A DNA stretch of 64,000 nt from the NCBI GenBank assembly GCA_017642695.1, contig JAEPQD010000002.1:310001-374000 (forward strand), given 5' to 3'. Below are positions 38,019-49,170 of the stretch, piece after piece. The notes below the pieces were generated by a model that was given only the letters and a program-made list of their open reading frames with translations, did no database searches and had not been told where the DNA came from. Source of the DNA: Parvibaculum sp. (lineage in GTDB: Bacteria; Pseudomonadota; Alphaproteobacteria; Parvibaculales; Parvibaculaceae). A program made the position numbers and the translations under genes. Position 1 is the first letter of the stretch. The number at the start of each line of letters is the position of its first letter.

Positions 38019-39146
38019 ATGAAGAATATCGTATTCCTTCTCGCCGCCGCCCTGATGGTCCTTCCGTCCTGCGCGGCGCCGCCCCGTTCTGCGGCCACCG
38101 CTTCGTCCGCTGCCGTTTCCGAGAATCTCGCCGTGATCATTGCCGACGTCGAAAGCGCGGCAAGCCGCATTTCGGCGGGTGACATCGGTGCTGCGCGGAC
38201 GCTTCCGCGCGATATCGACGTGCTGTCAGGCGCAATCGATGGCGGGAAGCTCGATGCGCATGGCCTCATGGTTGCGCGCCACTATCGCGGTCAGGCGCGC
38301 TATTTGCTGAGCAGCCTCAATCAGGCGCTCGGTTTCCCGGCGGACCGGCAGATGGCCGGCGCCGCCCTTGCCGATTTCGAGGCGGTGGCGAACGCGCCGG
38401 GTCAGGAGAATGCGGAGCTTCGCCGGGATTCGCTCTTCTATGCGGGCTATGTGGTGATGAACGAGCTCGGCGAGCCGGCCCGTAGCGTCACCTATTTTCA
38501 ACGTTGCGCGGACATGAAGCAGCCGGGCTGCCAGAACATCATCGCGAGCGCGAAGATCGGCGGCTCTATCGGCGTGAAGAAGGATTTGCCCGGCGCCGTG
38601 GCGCTACATCAGGAGGCTTATGCAACGGGCCTCGACTATGGCTGCTCCGGCACACACTCCGCCTATTCGCTTGCCCGTGTCGCGCATTTCATGGGGACGA
38701 AGGCCGAGGGCCGTTCCGCTCTCGACTGGCTGAGGCGCGCCCACCGGCTGGCCGATCAGGCGAAGGTTCGCGCGCAGACCGGAGACGTCTGCGGCGGCAG
38801 TTTCATGTCGGCCTATGAATATCTCTTCCGGCTTGAGAAGGGAGAGAGGAAGCCAGCGCTTCTCGATCAGGTGGTGGCCGGCATCGAAGACAGCCAGTTG
38901 CCGAAACCCCTGGATCGCATGCAGGTCTATCTCGGGGGACGAAGCGACTACAAGGCTTTCCGGGCGAGCATTGACGAGGTTCGCGATGCACATTCGCGTT
39001 GTGAATATGCCTTTGTCGGGCTCTGGTATGCCGCCCTCTCGAACCAGAAGACGGCGGCGCGATCCTTCCGCGAAATCCTGCAAAGGGACGGCCAGGACAC
39101 GACCTGCGCCGAAAACCTTGCCTATTCGGCCAGGTATCTGCGCTGA
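38019..39146 (+). CDS. Predicted lipoprotein, unknown function (paralogue B)
   Basis: A 375-residue lipoprotein starting MKNIVFLLAAALMVLPSC (lipobox LPSC, Cys 18). It aligns throughout with the upstream gene: SENLAVIIADVESA versus SDNLAVVIADIQSA, TYFQRCADMKQPGCQNIIA versus RYFRQCSDMKQAGCQNVVA, SALDWLRRAHRLADQ versus TGLDWLRRSMTLADQ. The start at 38019 gives a proper signal peptide. The repeated YF-C-DMK-GC motif resembles helical-repeat (Sel1-like) proteins. A terminator follows at 39201. Confidence 0.78.
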   Translation: MKNIVFLLAAALMVLPSCAAPPRSAATASSAAVSENLAVIIADVESAASRISAGDIGAARTLPRDIDVLSGAIDGGKLDAHGLMVARHYRGQARYLLSSLNQALGFPADRQMAGAALADFEAVANAPGQENAELRRDSLFYAGYVVMNELGEPARSVTYFQRCADMKQPGCQNIIASAKIGGSIGVKKDLPGAVALHQEAYATGLDYGCSGTHSAYSLARVAHFMGTKAEGRSALDWLRRAHRLADQAKVRAQTGDVCGGSFMSAYEYLFRLEKGERKPALLDQVVAGIEDSQLPKPLDRMQVYLGGRSDYKAFRASIDEVRDAHSRCEYAFVGLWYAALSNQKTAARSFREILQRDGQDTTCAENLAYSARYLR

Positions 39147-39200
39147 GGCCGCGGCCCCTAAACCCCTTCCCATCCGCGCCCTGATCGGATAGACAATGCC

Positions 39201-39233
39201 AAAGCCCCCGGCCCAAAAGGCCAAGGGGGCTTT
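39201..39233 (+). terminator. Hairpin terminator after the paralogous lipoprotein pair
   Basis: Inverted repeat with arms AAAGCCCCC and GGGGGCTTT, extended by inner GGCC/GGCC pairing. The T-run after it is short (TTT inside the arm, then CGG), so termination may be moderate. It lies 55 bases after the lipoprotein stop and upstream of purA. Confidence 0.75.
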
Positions 39234-39301
39234 CGGCTTGTCTGGGGGTCCGCTTGAGTGCTGGACCGGGGCAGGCGCTTAACTCTAAGGCATTGAATCG
39301 A

Positions 39302-40594
39302 ATGGCAAATGTGGCGGTAGTCGGCTCCCAGTGGGGAGACGAGGGCAAGGGCAAGATCGTGGACTGGCTGTCGGAGCGTGCCGATGTCGTGGTGCGCTTC
39401 CAGGGCGGGCATAATGCGGGCCATACGCTCGTCATCGACGGCGTCACCTACAAGCTCTCGCTGCTGCCATCGGGCATCGTGCGCAAGGGCAAGCTCTCCA
39501 TCCTCGGCAACGGCGTCGTGCTCGATCCCTGGGCCTTCGCGAAGGAAGTGGACGAGATCGCCTCCAAGGGCGTGAAGGTCACGCCCGAGAACCTGAAGAT
39601 CGCCGAGAACGCCGTTCTGATCCTTCCCGTCCACCGCGAACTCGACGAGATGCGCGAAGGCTCGAATTCCGGCGTCAAGATCGGCACCACCAAGCGCGGC
39701 ATCGGCCCGGCCTATGAAGACAAGGCCGGCCGCCGTGCGATCCGCGTGATCGACCTTGCCGACCCGTCGACGCTGCCGATCAAGGTCGAGGGGCTGCTCG
39801 CGCATCACAACGCGATCCGCCGCGGCAACAATCTGGAGGAACTCGCACCGGGCCCCATCGTCGAGGCGCTGAAGGAGATCGCGCCGCGTGTGCTGCCTTA
39901 CGTCGCGCCGGTCTGGCGCGTGCTCGACGAGGCGAAGCGCAACGGCCACCGCATCCTGTTCGAGGGCGCGCAGGGCACCATGCTCGATGTCGATCACGGC
40001 ACCTATCCCTTCGTCACCTCCTCCAACACGGTGGCGGGGCAGGCGGCGGGCGGCTCCGGCGTCGGCCCGGGCGCCATCGGCTATGTCCTCGGCATCACCA
40101 AGGCCTACACGACGCGCGTCGGCGAGGGCCCGTTCCCGACCGAGCTCACCGACGAGACGGGTCAGCGGCTCGGCGAGCGCGGCCACGAGTTCGGCACCGT
40201 CACGGGCCGCAAGCGCCGTTGCGGCTGGTTCGATGCGGTCATGGTCCGTCAGGCGATCAAGACCGGCGGCATCACCGGCATCGCGCTGACGAAGCTCGAT
40301 GTGCTGGACGGTTTCGACGAGATCAAGGTCTGCACGGCCTATGAGGTCGATGGGCAAAGGCTCGATCACTTCCCGGCGGGCATGGATGCGCAGAAGAAGG
40401 TCAAGCCGATCTACGAAACGCTCGAGGGCTGGCAGGACAGCACGCAGGGTGCGCGTTCCTGGGCGCAGCTTCCCGCCGCCGCCGTCAAGTATGTTCGCTA
40501 TGTGGAAGAACTGATCGAGGCGCCCGTCGCGCTTCTCTCCACCTCGCCCGACCGCGAGGACACGATCCTGATGACCGATCCCTTCGCGGATTGA
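39302..40594 (+). CDS. purA: Adenylosuccinate synthetase (housekeeping)
   Basis: GTP-dependent condensation of IMP with aspartate to adenylosuccinate, the first step from IMP to AMP. The 430-residue product has [18 protein letters not shown] with the catalytic D13 and [12 protein letters not shown] with H41, plus [38 protein letters not shown] and the [11 protein letters not shown] loop. All expected residues are present. It starts at 39302; longer in-frame starts lack family support. It is the reference copy against which the altered PurA-like domain at 57.6-58.8 kb stands out. Confidence 0.97.
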   Translation: MANVAVVGSQWGDEGKGKIVDWLSERADVVVRFQGGHNAGHTLVIDGVTYKLSLLPSGIVRKGKLSILGNGVVLDPWAFAKEVDEIASKGVKVTPENLKIAENAVLILPVHRELDEMREGSNSGVKIGTTKRGIGPAYEDKAGRRAIRVIDLADPSTLPIKVEGLLAHHNAIRRGNNLEELAPGPIVEALKEIAPRVLPYVAPVWRVLDEAKRNGHRILFEGAQGTMLDVDHGTYPFVTSSNTVAGQAAGGSGVGPGAIGYVLGITKAYTTRVGEGPFPTELTDETGQRLGERGHEFGTVTGRKRRCGWFDAVMVRQAIKTGGITGIALTKLDVLDGFDEIKVCTAYEVDGQRLDHFPAGMDAQKKVKPIYETLEGWQDSTQGARSWAQLPAAAVKYVRYVEELIEAPVALLSTSPDREDTILMTDPFAD

Positions 40595-40654
40595 GCCTTC
40601 CGGTTTCGAGTGAGCTGTTCTGAAACGGGACCACCGGTGGTGGTAATTGTCGGT

Positions 40655-41104
40655 CTATTGTGGCGTCTTCTTGCTCGCTGCCTTTGCCGGCACGTCGGGG
40701 CAGAGGCTTTTCGTCATGGTACTCGTGCCCTCCGGCACCGGGTCCCTGAAGAACTTGAACTTCATCAAATGGGTTCCCGCACGATCCCGGCCGTTGAGAT
40801 ACTCGTTCCCCTGAGCCGCGGCATAGCCGTTTTCTTCCTTGTAGAGCCAGGCGCGGCAGGCGATGACCATCATCACTTCTCCCGCCGTCAGATGCGTCGA
40901 CCCGATGCCTATGAAGGCCACTTGATCGTCGTTCAAGGGAAGGACGATGACATCGTCGACACCGGTAAATCCCGATGCGGGAGGGTTGACGGGTGGAATC
41001 TCCGACGTGCTTTCCTGTGCCCGGGCAGTGGAGAAGAAGGTTTGAGGCAAGGCTATTGTGGCGACGGCAATGCCCGTGCAGATGATGAGTTGATGCAAAT
41101 TCAT
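40655..41104 (-). CDS. Small exported protein of unknown function
   Basis: A 149-residue protein with an N-terminal signal peptide (MNLHQLIICTGIAVATIALPQTFFSTARA, cleavage about residue 29). The mature part contains FTGVDDVIVLPLNDDQVAFIGIGSTHLTAGEVMMVIACRAWLYKEE; no domain was recognised. GGGGGAAC lies just before the start. It sits alone between purA and the MAPEG genes; a bidirectional hairpin at 41186-41217 separates it from the MAPEG gene. Confidence 0.65.
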   Translation of the reverse strand: MNLHQLIICTGIAVATIALPQTFFSTARAQESTSEIPPVNPPASGFTGVDDVIVLPLNDDQVAFIGIGSTHLTAGEVMMVIACRAWLYKEENGYAAAQGNEYLNGRDRAGTHLMKFKFFRDPVPEGTSTMTKSLCPDVPAKAASKKTPQ

Positions 41105-41185
41105 GCTGTTCCCCCGTTGCCTTCCGCCGTCCCCCTTTGGCGGCTTCCCCGCTTCAAGTCTCTCTGTTTTCAGGACGGGGACCAA

Positions 41186-41217
41186 GAAAAAAGCGCCGGT
41201 GTTTCCACCGGCGCTTC
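41186..41217 (-). terminator. Rho-independent terminator after the first MAPEG gene
   Basis: Read on the minus strand, the arms AAGCGCCGGTG and CACCGGCGCTT form an 11-bp stem around a four-base loop and are followed by six T residues. It lies 22 bases past the stop of the MAPEG gene at 41239-41643. Confidence 0.9.
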
Positions 41218-41238
41218 TTCGTTTCGACCGTTTGGTTT

Positions 41239-41643
41239 CTACATCTGGCTTTGCAGCAGCGCGATGAAGACCATCGCATAGCCGACCACGCCCGCGAACC
41301 AGGCGATGGTGCGGATGCCCGCCACCGTGATGCCCGCCACATAGATGATCGCGTAGAGCACGCGGGCGACGATGAAGATTTCCGCGCCGAGCACGCTCAG
41401 CGACGAACTCGCCCCCGCCATCACCAGCGGGATCGCGAAGCAGGCATAGATCAGCAGGTTTTCGAGATGGTTCAGATAGGCGCGACGCGCGCGCGCGCCC
41501 CATCCCGTCGTTGTGGCTGCCTGGTCGCGATTGCCGATGCCCCAGCCCATGCCCATCGCTGACACGTTGGCGTTGGCCGAAAGCACGATCAGTATGAAAA
41601 GAAGCAAGCCGCCCCATACGAGCGACCACATTTCCACAGACAT
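41239..41643 (-). CDS. MAPEG-family membrane protein (copy 1)
   Basis: A 134-residue integral membrane protein with four hydrophobic helices. RRAYLNHLENLLIYACFAIPL near the middle and ARVLYAIIYVAG near the third helix match the MAPEG (membrane-associated eicosanoid/glutathione metabolism) pattern, in which RxxxNHLENL-like helices line the active site. Eukaryotic members are glutathione transferases; bacterial substrates are unknown. A second MAPEG gene lies 121 bases upstream (41765-42181), and a third is at 61.3 kb. Confidence 0.83.
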   Translation of the reverse strand: MSVEMWSLVWGGLLLFILIVLSANANVSAMGMGWGIGNRDQAATTTGWGARARRAYLNHLENLLIYACFAIPLVMAGASSSLSVLGAEIFIVARVLYAIIYVAGITVAGIRTIAWFAGVVGYAMVFIALLQSQM

Positions 41644-41764
41644 GGGTTTCCTCCCCTATTGGTTGCCACCGGCGGGAAGCTTAGGCCCGATTCGCGCGGT
41701 CTGCCACGCGGAACTTCGTCCGTAGGCTGAATCGAATCAAGTCTCGCTCACATAGGCGATTCGG

Positions 41765-42181
41765 TCATTCCATCAGGACAGTGAGGAGTGCCCGGTCGAA
41801 CAGCGGCACCATGCAGAGCACGATGCCTATGGTCGCTATCTGCCAGATGAAGGTGCGGACCCAGGGCAGCCCCGCCGCATAGGCGGGGAGATAGGCGAGC
41901 CGTCCCCAGAAATAGACCTGCGCGCCGATCTCGCTCCACTGGTTCGAGCGTTCCGTCGCATAGACGGCGAGCACAACCGCGGCAAAGATCGGGAATGTTT
42001 CGAGGAAGTTCCGGAGCGCGCGCTCCATCCGTCCGGCCAGGCCGGTCGCAGGCCGGTGCTCGTCCCGCGCGCCGACCGTATAGGAATTTCCTTCCTGCAC
42101 CTTGTAGGCGAAGCTCTGCGCGCCCACCTGCACGAGCCCGAGCACGGCGGCCCAGAACAGCATGGCGATTTCGACGGTCAT
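41765..42181 (-). CDS. MAPEG-family membrane protein (copy 2)
   Basis: A 138-residue membrane protein with the MAPEG layout: an N-terminal helix (MLFWAAVLGLVQVGAQSFAY), GRMERALRNFLETFPIFAAVVLAVYA for the second, YFWGRLAYLPAYAAGLPWVRT for the third, and a final helix. RALRNFLETFP corresponds to the family signature RAxxNxxExxP. It is adjacent to the nitronate monooxygenase gene (23 bases), possibly one transcript. Confidence 0.83.
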   Translation of the reverse strand: MTVEIAMLFWAAVLGLVQVGAQSFAYKVQEGNSYTVGARDEHRPATGLAGRMERALRNFLETFPIFAAVVLAVYATERSNQWSEIGAQVYFWGRLAYLPAYAAGLPWVRTFIWQIATIGIVLCMVPLFDRALLTVLME

Positions 42182-42204
42182 CGACGTTCCCCCGGATTGT
42201 TGAC

Positions 42205-43269
42205 CTACCGCCCGAGCAGTCTATACGCCTCCTCCATCAGCCGCACCGTCTTCTCCGCGGCCGGTTCCGCTTTCGAGAGCCGCGCCGCCTGCCCGGACCA
42301 GAGCTGCATGAATTCTGCGCGCTCCTGTTTCGCGCCTGCCGAGGTGAGTGGCGCGATCATCGGACGCTGTGCGGGGAAGGGCGCGGCGGCGTCCTCGTGC
42401 CAGCGCATCTCCTCCGTCAGCCTGTTGCGGATTGCGCGCGCCGGGCGTCCGGAAAAGATCTTCGTCACCACGGTCGAATGGTCGGATGCCTCGAGAAGCG
42501 CCTTGCGGTGAACCGGATGCACCTTTGCTTCGGGGCAGGCGAGATAGGCCGTGCCGAGCTGCACGCCCGCCGCGCCCAGCATGAAGGCCGCCGCGATCCC
42601 GCGCGCATCGCCAATGCCGCCCGCCGCGATCACGGGCACGCTCACCGCGTCCACCACCTGCGGCACCAGTGCCATCGTGCCCACCGTTCCAAGATCGACA
42701 TGATCGAGAAACGTGCCGCGATGGCCGCCCGCCTCGTGGCCCTGCGCGATGATGGCGTCGGCGCCGCCCGATTCCAGTGCGCGGGCTTCCGCCGCCGTCG
42801 TCGCGCTGCCGATCACAGCGATCTCTGCCTCCTTAAGCCGCTCCACAATGGCAGGCGCCGGCAACCCGAAATGGAAGCTCGCCACGCGCGGGCGCAACTC
42901 GAGTAACACTTCCAGCATCTCTTCGTTGAAGGCCGGTGCGGGTACCGAGGGCGGCGGCACGTCGCCGAGGCCAAATTCGTTGAAGTAACCCGAGAGCGCC
43001 TTCTGCATCGGCTTCGCGTCGTAGCCCGCGACATCCGGCTCGTGATGGACAAAGAAATTGAGGTTGAAGCTCTTGTTGGTGAGGGCGCGGACCGCCTTGG
43101 TCTCCTGGCGCAAATCCGCCGCGCTCATCATGGCGGAACCGAGCGCGCCGAGGCCGCCTGCATTCGAGACCGCAGCCGCCAGTTCCGGCGTCGAGGCGCC
43201 GGCCATGGGGGCCAGCAGGATCGGAAGGTCGGTGCCCGTAAGCCCGGTCAGGGCAGCGGTCTTGTTCAT
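42205..43269 (-). CDS. Nitronate monooxygenase family protein (2-nitropropane dioxygenase type)
   Basis: A 354-residue FMN-binding TIM-barrel enzyme. Family segments: PILLAPMAGASTPELAAAVSNAGGLGALGS at the N-terminus, GADAIIAQGHEAGGHRG (the active-site region), and PVIAAGGIGDARGIAAAFMLGAAGVQLGTAYLACPEA (phosphate-binding part). Enzymes of this type oxidise propionate 3-nitronate and other nitronates, but many members have unknown substrates. The start at 43269 gives MNKTAALTGL. It precedes a MAPEG gene by 23 bases. Confidence 0.9.
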   Translation of the reverse strand: MNKTAALTGLTGTDLPILLAPMAGASTPELAAAVSNAGGLGALGSAMMSAADLRQETKAVRALTNKSFNLNFFVHHEPDVAGYDAKPMQKALSGYFNEFGLGDVPPPSVPAPAFNEEMLEVLLELRPRVASFHFGLPAPAIVERLKEAEIAVIGSATTAAEARALESGGADAIIAQGHEAGGHRGTFLDHVDLGTVGTMALVPQVVDAVSVPVIAAGGIGDARGIAAAFMLGAAGVQLGTAYLACPEAKVHPVHRKALLEASDHSTVVTKIFSGRPARAIRNRLTEEMRWHEDAAAPFPAQRPMIAPLTSAGAKQERAEFMQLWSGQAARLSKAEPAAEKTVRLMEEAYRLLGR

Positions 43270-43335
43270 GTCGTCTCTCCCTGATTTCGCCCCCGGTTGC
43301 CCTTTACCTCAAACGCGCGAAGGTCCACACTCGCT

Positions 43336-45396
<2,061 letters not shown>

Positions 45397-45402
45397 GGCG
45401 AA

Positions 45403-45430
45403 GCCCCGCCCGCTGTCATGCGGGCGGGGC
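45403..45430. terminator. Strong hairpin between convergent thiC and outer-membrane protein genes
   Basis: An 11-bp GC stem (GCCCCGCCCGC / GCGGGCGGGGC) around a six-base loop, placed in the 42-base gap between convergent genes. Neither side has a strong T-run, so it is an intrinsic-like or attenuating element serving both strands. Confidence 0.7.
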
Positions 45431-45438
45431 GCATCTGC

Positions 45439-46119
45439 TCAGAGCAGTCCGCCGAGCATAATCTGGATGGTGAAGCCGAATTCGACGCCCGTCTGGTCGA
45501 TATTGTAATCGCCGGACGCGCCGCCATCGAGGTTCGCACCGATCTTGCCGTAATCGACATAGCGGGTCATCAGGACCGCTTCGAGGTTCTGCACGATCGG
45601 TGTCTTGATGCCGCCGCCGAGATTGTAGGCATAGGCGTCCGTGGACTTGGTGCCCGTCACCACGCCATCGGTCACGCTGAAGTCGTGGCGGAAGCCGCCA
45701 TAGCCGCCGCCGATGAAGAGGGCCGTGCCCTCGCGCAGTTCCGGCACCTCGATGTCGAGCCAGAGATTGACGAATCCGCCGATCATGTCGTCATTCGCGT
45801 AGTAGGGCGGCGCGAGAGAGAAAGTCTCGTATTTCGCCGTCTGCGGCATGACGAATTCGAGTTCGCCGCGCAGGCTCAGTCGCTCGCCGAGCGAAACGAG
45901 GTTGCCGATGCCGGCCACCGCCCGGAAGGCGAGCGCGGTGGTGTCATCCGAGTCGACATTCGAGAACGCGCCAAGCGTATTGAAGCCGCCGGAGTCGCCC
46001 GACAGCGCCATGTAGGAGCCGCCGATACCGATATAGGGTTCGATGCCTTCCGCCTGCGCGGCGGTCGCCGCGAAGCATCCTGCCGCCAGCACAGCGGCGG
46101 CCAGAGTCCGAGTTGTCAT
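45439..46119 (-). CDS. Outer-membrane beta-barrel protein
   Basis: A 226-residue protein with signal peptide ending near TAAQA-EGIEPY (start MTTRTLAAAVLAAGC at 46119). The mature part alternates polar/hydrophobic strands rich in Gly and Tyr (PYIGIGGSYMALSG, AYAYNLGGGIKTPIV, EAVLMTRYVDYGKIG, GVEFGFTIQIMLGGLL) and closes with a membrane-facing strand, typical of small porin-like OmpW/OmpA-type barrels. It is convergent with thiC across a hairpin. Family not named precisely. Confidence 0.75.
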   Translation of the reverse strand: MTTRTLAAAVLAAGCFAATAAQAEGIEPYIGIGGSYMALSGDSGGFNTLGAFSNVDSDDTTALAFRAVAGIGNLVSLGERLSLRGELEFVMPQTAKYETFSLAPPYYANDDMIGGFVNLWLDIEVPELREGTALFIGGGYGGFRHDFSVTDGVVTGTKSTDAYAYNLGGGIKTPIVQNLEAVLMTRYVDYGKIGANLDGGASGDYNIDQTGVEFGFTIQIMLGGLL

Positions 46120-46370
46120 TTTGAGAATCCCCAACTGTGGAAGCCTTCCTTCCGCCCATGGCACCCGGCACACACCCAAGCCCGCCGGGTGCCTCACTCA
46201 CACACTAGCCGAATCCCGCAAAACTTGTATCTGAATTCTAACGTACACTGATCGTTGTATGGCGGTTGCCGCCTTTCCCCCACATCGGGCGGAAAGGCCC
46301 ATGTTCATAAGGTGTTAGATGGGGAAAGGCCGATTTTGGTGTATAGTTCCGGTCTCGTTCCGGAGCCGCC

Positions 46371-46745
46371 ATGACCGACCAAGCCATCGCCATTCCCGTT
46401 CTCGCCTCGCTCGATCTCGCGCAGTCGAAGCATTTCTACGAGGAGAAGCTCGGCTTCCGGGCCGAGCTCTTCGGCGACTACATGATCGCGAAGCGCGACG
46501 GCATGGAGATCCATTTCTGGCTCGCGGATGATCGCATCTATCCCGAAGGTACCTCCTGCTACATAAGGGGCGGCCAGGTGCCCGCGCTCTACGAGGAGCT
46601 CTCGAAAAAGGGCATCGGCGCAAACCCCATCGACGGCGAACGCATCTCGGATTTCGAGGTCCGGCCCTGGGGCATGAAGGAATTCTATGTCTGGGACCCG
46701 CATGGCAACCTGCTGAAGTTCGGCTGCGCCCCTGAGGAGATATAG
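46371..46745 (+). CDS. VOC-superfamily (glyoxalase/bleomycin-resistance-like) protein
   Basis: A 124-residue protein of two beta-alpha-beta-beta-beta modules: IPVLASLDLAQSKHFYEEKLGFRAEL at the start and EFYVWDPHGNLLKFG at the end. This is the fold of bleomycin-binding and glyoxalase-like proteins, often metal-binding or ligand-sequestering. Its active substrate is not visible. The mug-like gene follows after 12 bases, so the two may be co-transcribed. Confidence 0.87.
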   Translation: MTDQAIAIPVLASLDLAQSKHFYEEKLGFRAELFGDYMIAKRDGMEIHFWLADDRIYPEGTSCYIRGGQVPALYEELSKKGIGANPIDGERISDFEVRPWGMKEFYVWDPHGNLLKFGCAPEEI

Positions 46746-46757
46746 GGAAGAGGTCCG

Positions 46758-47288
46758 ATGGGTTTCCGCCGCAACACGAGGGGCGAGAAGCTGCCCGATG
46801 TGCTCGTTCCGGGTCTCGATGTCGTCTTTGTCGGCACCGCCCCGTCGCGCCGCTCGGCCGCGCTCGGCGCCTATTACGCCCATCCCGGCAACCGCTTCTG
46901 GCAGACGCTCTTTGAGACCGGCATCACGCCGCGCCTCTACGAGCCGCATGAGTATCCGCAACTCATCCATCTCGGCATCGGCTTCACCGACATGGCGAAG
47001 CGCGCCTCCGGCATGGACCACGAGATCGATCCCGAGTTCTACGAAGTGACACGTTTCGAGGAGGAGATGCGCCGCTGCCGTCCGCGCGCCGTCGCCTTCA
47101 CCTCGAAGAAGGCGGCGAGCGTCTGGATGGGCGTGCCGACCGCCCGCATTCAGTACGGGCATCAGCCGCGCCATTCCGACTTTCCGGAAGTCTTCGTGCT
47201 CTCCTCGCCGTCGGGCGCGGGGCGGCGAAGCTGGAACATCGCGCCGTGGCAGGAACTCGCGCGGTTTCTGGGGCGGGCGAAGGTCTAG
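46758..47288 (+). CDS. Mismatch-specific uracil/thymine DNA glycosylase-like protein
   Basis: A 176-residue protein of the uracil-DNA glycosylase superfamily, closest in pattern to Mug-type enzymes: DVVFVGTAPSRRSAALGAYYAHPGNRFWQTLFETG (residues 21-55) and a C-terminal VFVLSSPSGAGRRSW. In Mug the residue before Pro in motif 1 is the catalytic Asn; here it is Ala (A28 in GTAPS), so it may belong to a family-6-like or otherwise altered group with weak or different activity. It overlaps the convergent D-aminoacylase gene by four bases at its end. Confidence 0.75.
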   Translation: MGFRRNTRGEKLPDVLVPGLDVVFVGTAPSRRSAALGAYYAHPGNRFWQTLFETGITPRLYEPHEYPQLIHLGIGFTDMAKRASGMDHEIDPEFYEVTRFEEEMRRCRPRAVAFTSKKAASVWMGVPTARIQYGHQPRHSDFPEVFVLSSPSGAGRRSWNIAPWQELARFLGRAKV

Positions 47289-49012
47289 GCCGCCTTCCCC
47301 TGCGGTCCGCGGATGAGCTTGCCCGGCAGTTCGCCCGTCGGCTTGTCGTTCTCCGAGACGACGGTGCCGGAAAGGATCGTCGCGCGGTAGCCCGTCGCGC
47401 CCTGCCAGAGGCGGCGTCCGCCGGCGGGGAGGTCGAACACCATCACCGGCTGCGGCATCGACAGCTTCTCGAAGTCGATCACGTTCACATCGGCCTTCAT
47501 GCCCGGTGCGAGCACGCCCCGGTCGTAAAGCCCGTATTGCTCTGCCGTGTCCTTTGTCTGGATGCGGACGACCTCCTCGATGGGGAGTTTCGCGCCCCGT
47601 GTCCGGTCGCGCGCCCAATGCGTCAGCATGAAGGTCGGCGTGCCGCCGTCGCAGATCGCGCCGACATGGGCGCCGCCGTCGGCAAGGCTGATGCCCGTCT
47701 GCGGGTGGCGCAGCGTTTCCTCGATGGCGGTGTAGTCGCCCGTCGAATAGCCGAAAAGCGGGAAGTAGATGAGCGCCTGCCCGCCGTTCAGCATCATCGC
47801 GTCATAGGCGGCTTCGGCCGGCGTCTTGCCGGCGCGCTTCGCCACGGCGGCAATCGAGTCGTCGGGGGAGGGCTCGTAATTCTCCTTCTCTCCCATCGGG
47901 TACATCTTGTGGAAGGAGGTCGTGATGAACTGGCCGAAGGCGCCGAGCTTGTCGACGTTCTTGCCGCCCGTGATTTCCGCGCGCACCTTCGGGTCCTTCA
48001 GCTTCTCGATCCGCTCGGCGAACGGCATCTCGGCATAGGGCCGGTATTCCGGGAAGCCGATGAAGGGATGAACGGATGTCTGCCAGCCCATCAGCAGGCC
48101 CACCGGCCGTCCCGAATGCTGGCCGCGGATATTCGTCACGCCTTGCGCCCGCGCCTCATCGAGATGCGCGAGCATCTTCCTGTAAAGGTCCGGCGCTTCG
48201 TCGATCTGCTGCACCTGGAAGGTGACCATGCGCCCGGTCTCCTTCGCCATTTTCAGCATCCAGTCGAATTCCTTTTCCATCTCGCGATGCGTCGCCGCGA
48301 TCTGGAAAACACCGCTCCCATGCGCCTTCAGCGCGTCCGCGATGCCGAAGAGTTCGTCGTTGGCGGCGAGCGTGCCCGGCACCGGATCGCCCTTCAGCGT
48401 GTTGTGGAGGTCGGTCCGCGAGGTCGAGAAGCCGAGCGCGCCCGCCTGCATCGCCTCATAGGTCAGGTCGCGCATGCGGGCGATGTCGTCCGGCGTCGCC
48501 GGTTCGTTGTCGATGCCGCGCGCGCCCATCACATAGACGCGCAGCGCGCAATGCGGCATCTGCGTGCCGATGTCGGCGGCATAGCGGCGCTTGTCCAGCG
48601 CGTCGAGAAATTCCGGGAAGCTCTCCCATTCCCATTTGATGCCCTCATGCATCGCCGCGCCGGGAATGTCCTCCACCGCCTCCATGAGGTCGATGAGCTC
48701 GTTTCGCGCCTCGGGCTTCACCGGCGCGAAGCCGACGCCGCAATTGCCCATGACGACCGTCGTCACGCCATGCTGCGAGGAGGGCGTGAGGTAGGGGTCC
48801 CAGGTCGCCTGCGCGTCGTAATGGGTGTGGATGTCGACGAAGCCGGGCGTCACGAGGAGGCCCTTCGCGTCGATCTCGCGCTTGCCCTTGCCCTCGACCT
48901 TGCCCACAGCCGTGATGGTGCCGCCGTCGATGGCGACGTCGCCGGTGAAGGGCTTTGCGCCCGTGCCGTCCACGATGGTGCCGCCGCGGATCACGAGGTC
49001 ATGCTCGGCCAT
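47285..49012 (-). CDS. N-acyl-D-amino-acid deacylase (D-aminoacylase) family amidohydrolase
   Basis: A 575-residue metal-dependent amidohydrolase. H62 and H64 are in VTPGFVDIHTHYDAQATWDP, followed by GVTTVVMGNCGVGFAPVKP with the Cys that marks the D-aminoacylase group, and ISLADGGAHVGAICDGG in the late part. The start at 49012 (MAEHDLVIRGGTIVDGTGAK) follows AGGGAGA and fits the family; an in-frame ATG 22 codons upstream is less likely. Substrate not proven. It ends convergent with the glycosylase-like gene with a four-base overlap. Confidence 0.87.
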   Translation of the reverse strand: MAEHDLVIRGGTIVDGTGAKPFTGDVAIDGGTITAVGKVEGKGKREIDAKGLLVTPGFVDIHTHYDAQATWDPYLTPSSQHGVTTVVMGNCGVGFAPVKPEARNELIDLMEAVEDIPGAAMHEGIKWEWESFPEFLDALDKRRYAADIGTQMPHCALRVYVMGARGIDNEPATPDDIARMRDLTYEAMQAGALGFSTSRTDLHNTLKGDPVPGTLAANDELFGIADALKAHGSGVFQIAATHREMEKEFDWMLKMAKETGRMVTFQVQQIDEAPDLYRKMLAHLDEARAQGVTNIRGQHSGRPVGLLMGWQTSVHPFIGFPEYRPYAEMPFAERIEKLKDPKVRAEITGGKNVDKLGAFGQFITTSFHKMYPMGEKENYEPSPDDSIAAVAKRAGKTPAEAAYDAMMLNGGQALIYFPLFGYSTGDYTAIEETLRHPQTGISLADGGAHVGAICDGGTPTFMLTHWARDRTRGAKLPIEEVVRIQTKDTAEQYGLYDRGVLAPGMKADVNVIDFEKLSMPQPVMVFDLPAGGRRLWQGATGYRATILSGTVVSENDKPTGELPGKLIRGPQGKAA

Positions 49013-49170
49013 GCGCGAATTCTCCCTGAATTTCCTGTTCTTTCCGCGCAGTTTGCCTTGGGGCTGCCGCGAGGGCAAGGGAGGGCAGGGCGGCGGATGG
49101 AGCGATCCCGCGCCCCGGGCGTTATGTGAAGACCCGCGCGGGAAGTGCGGGCCGTTTCGCGGGGGAACGA

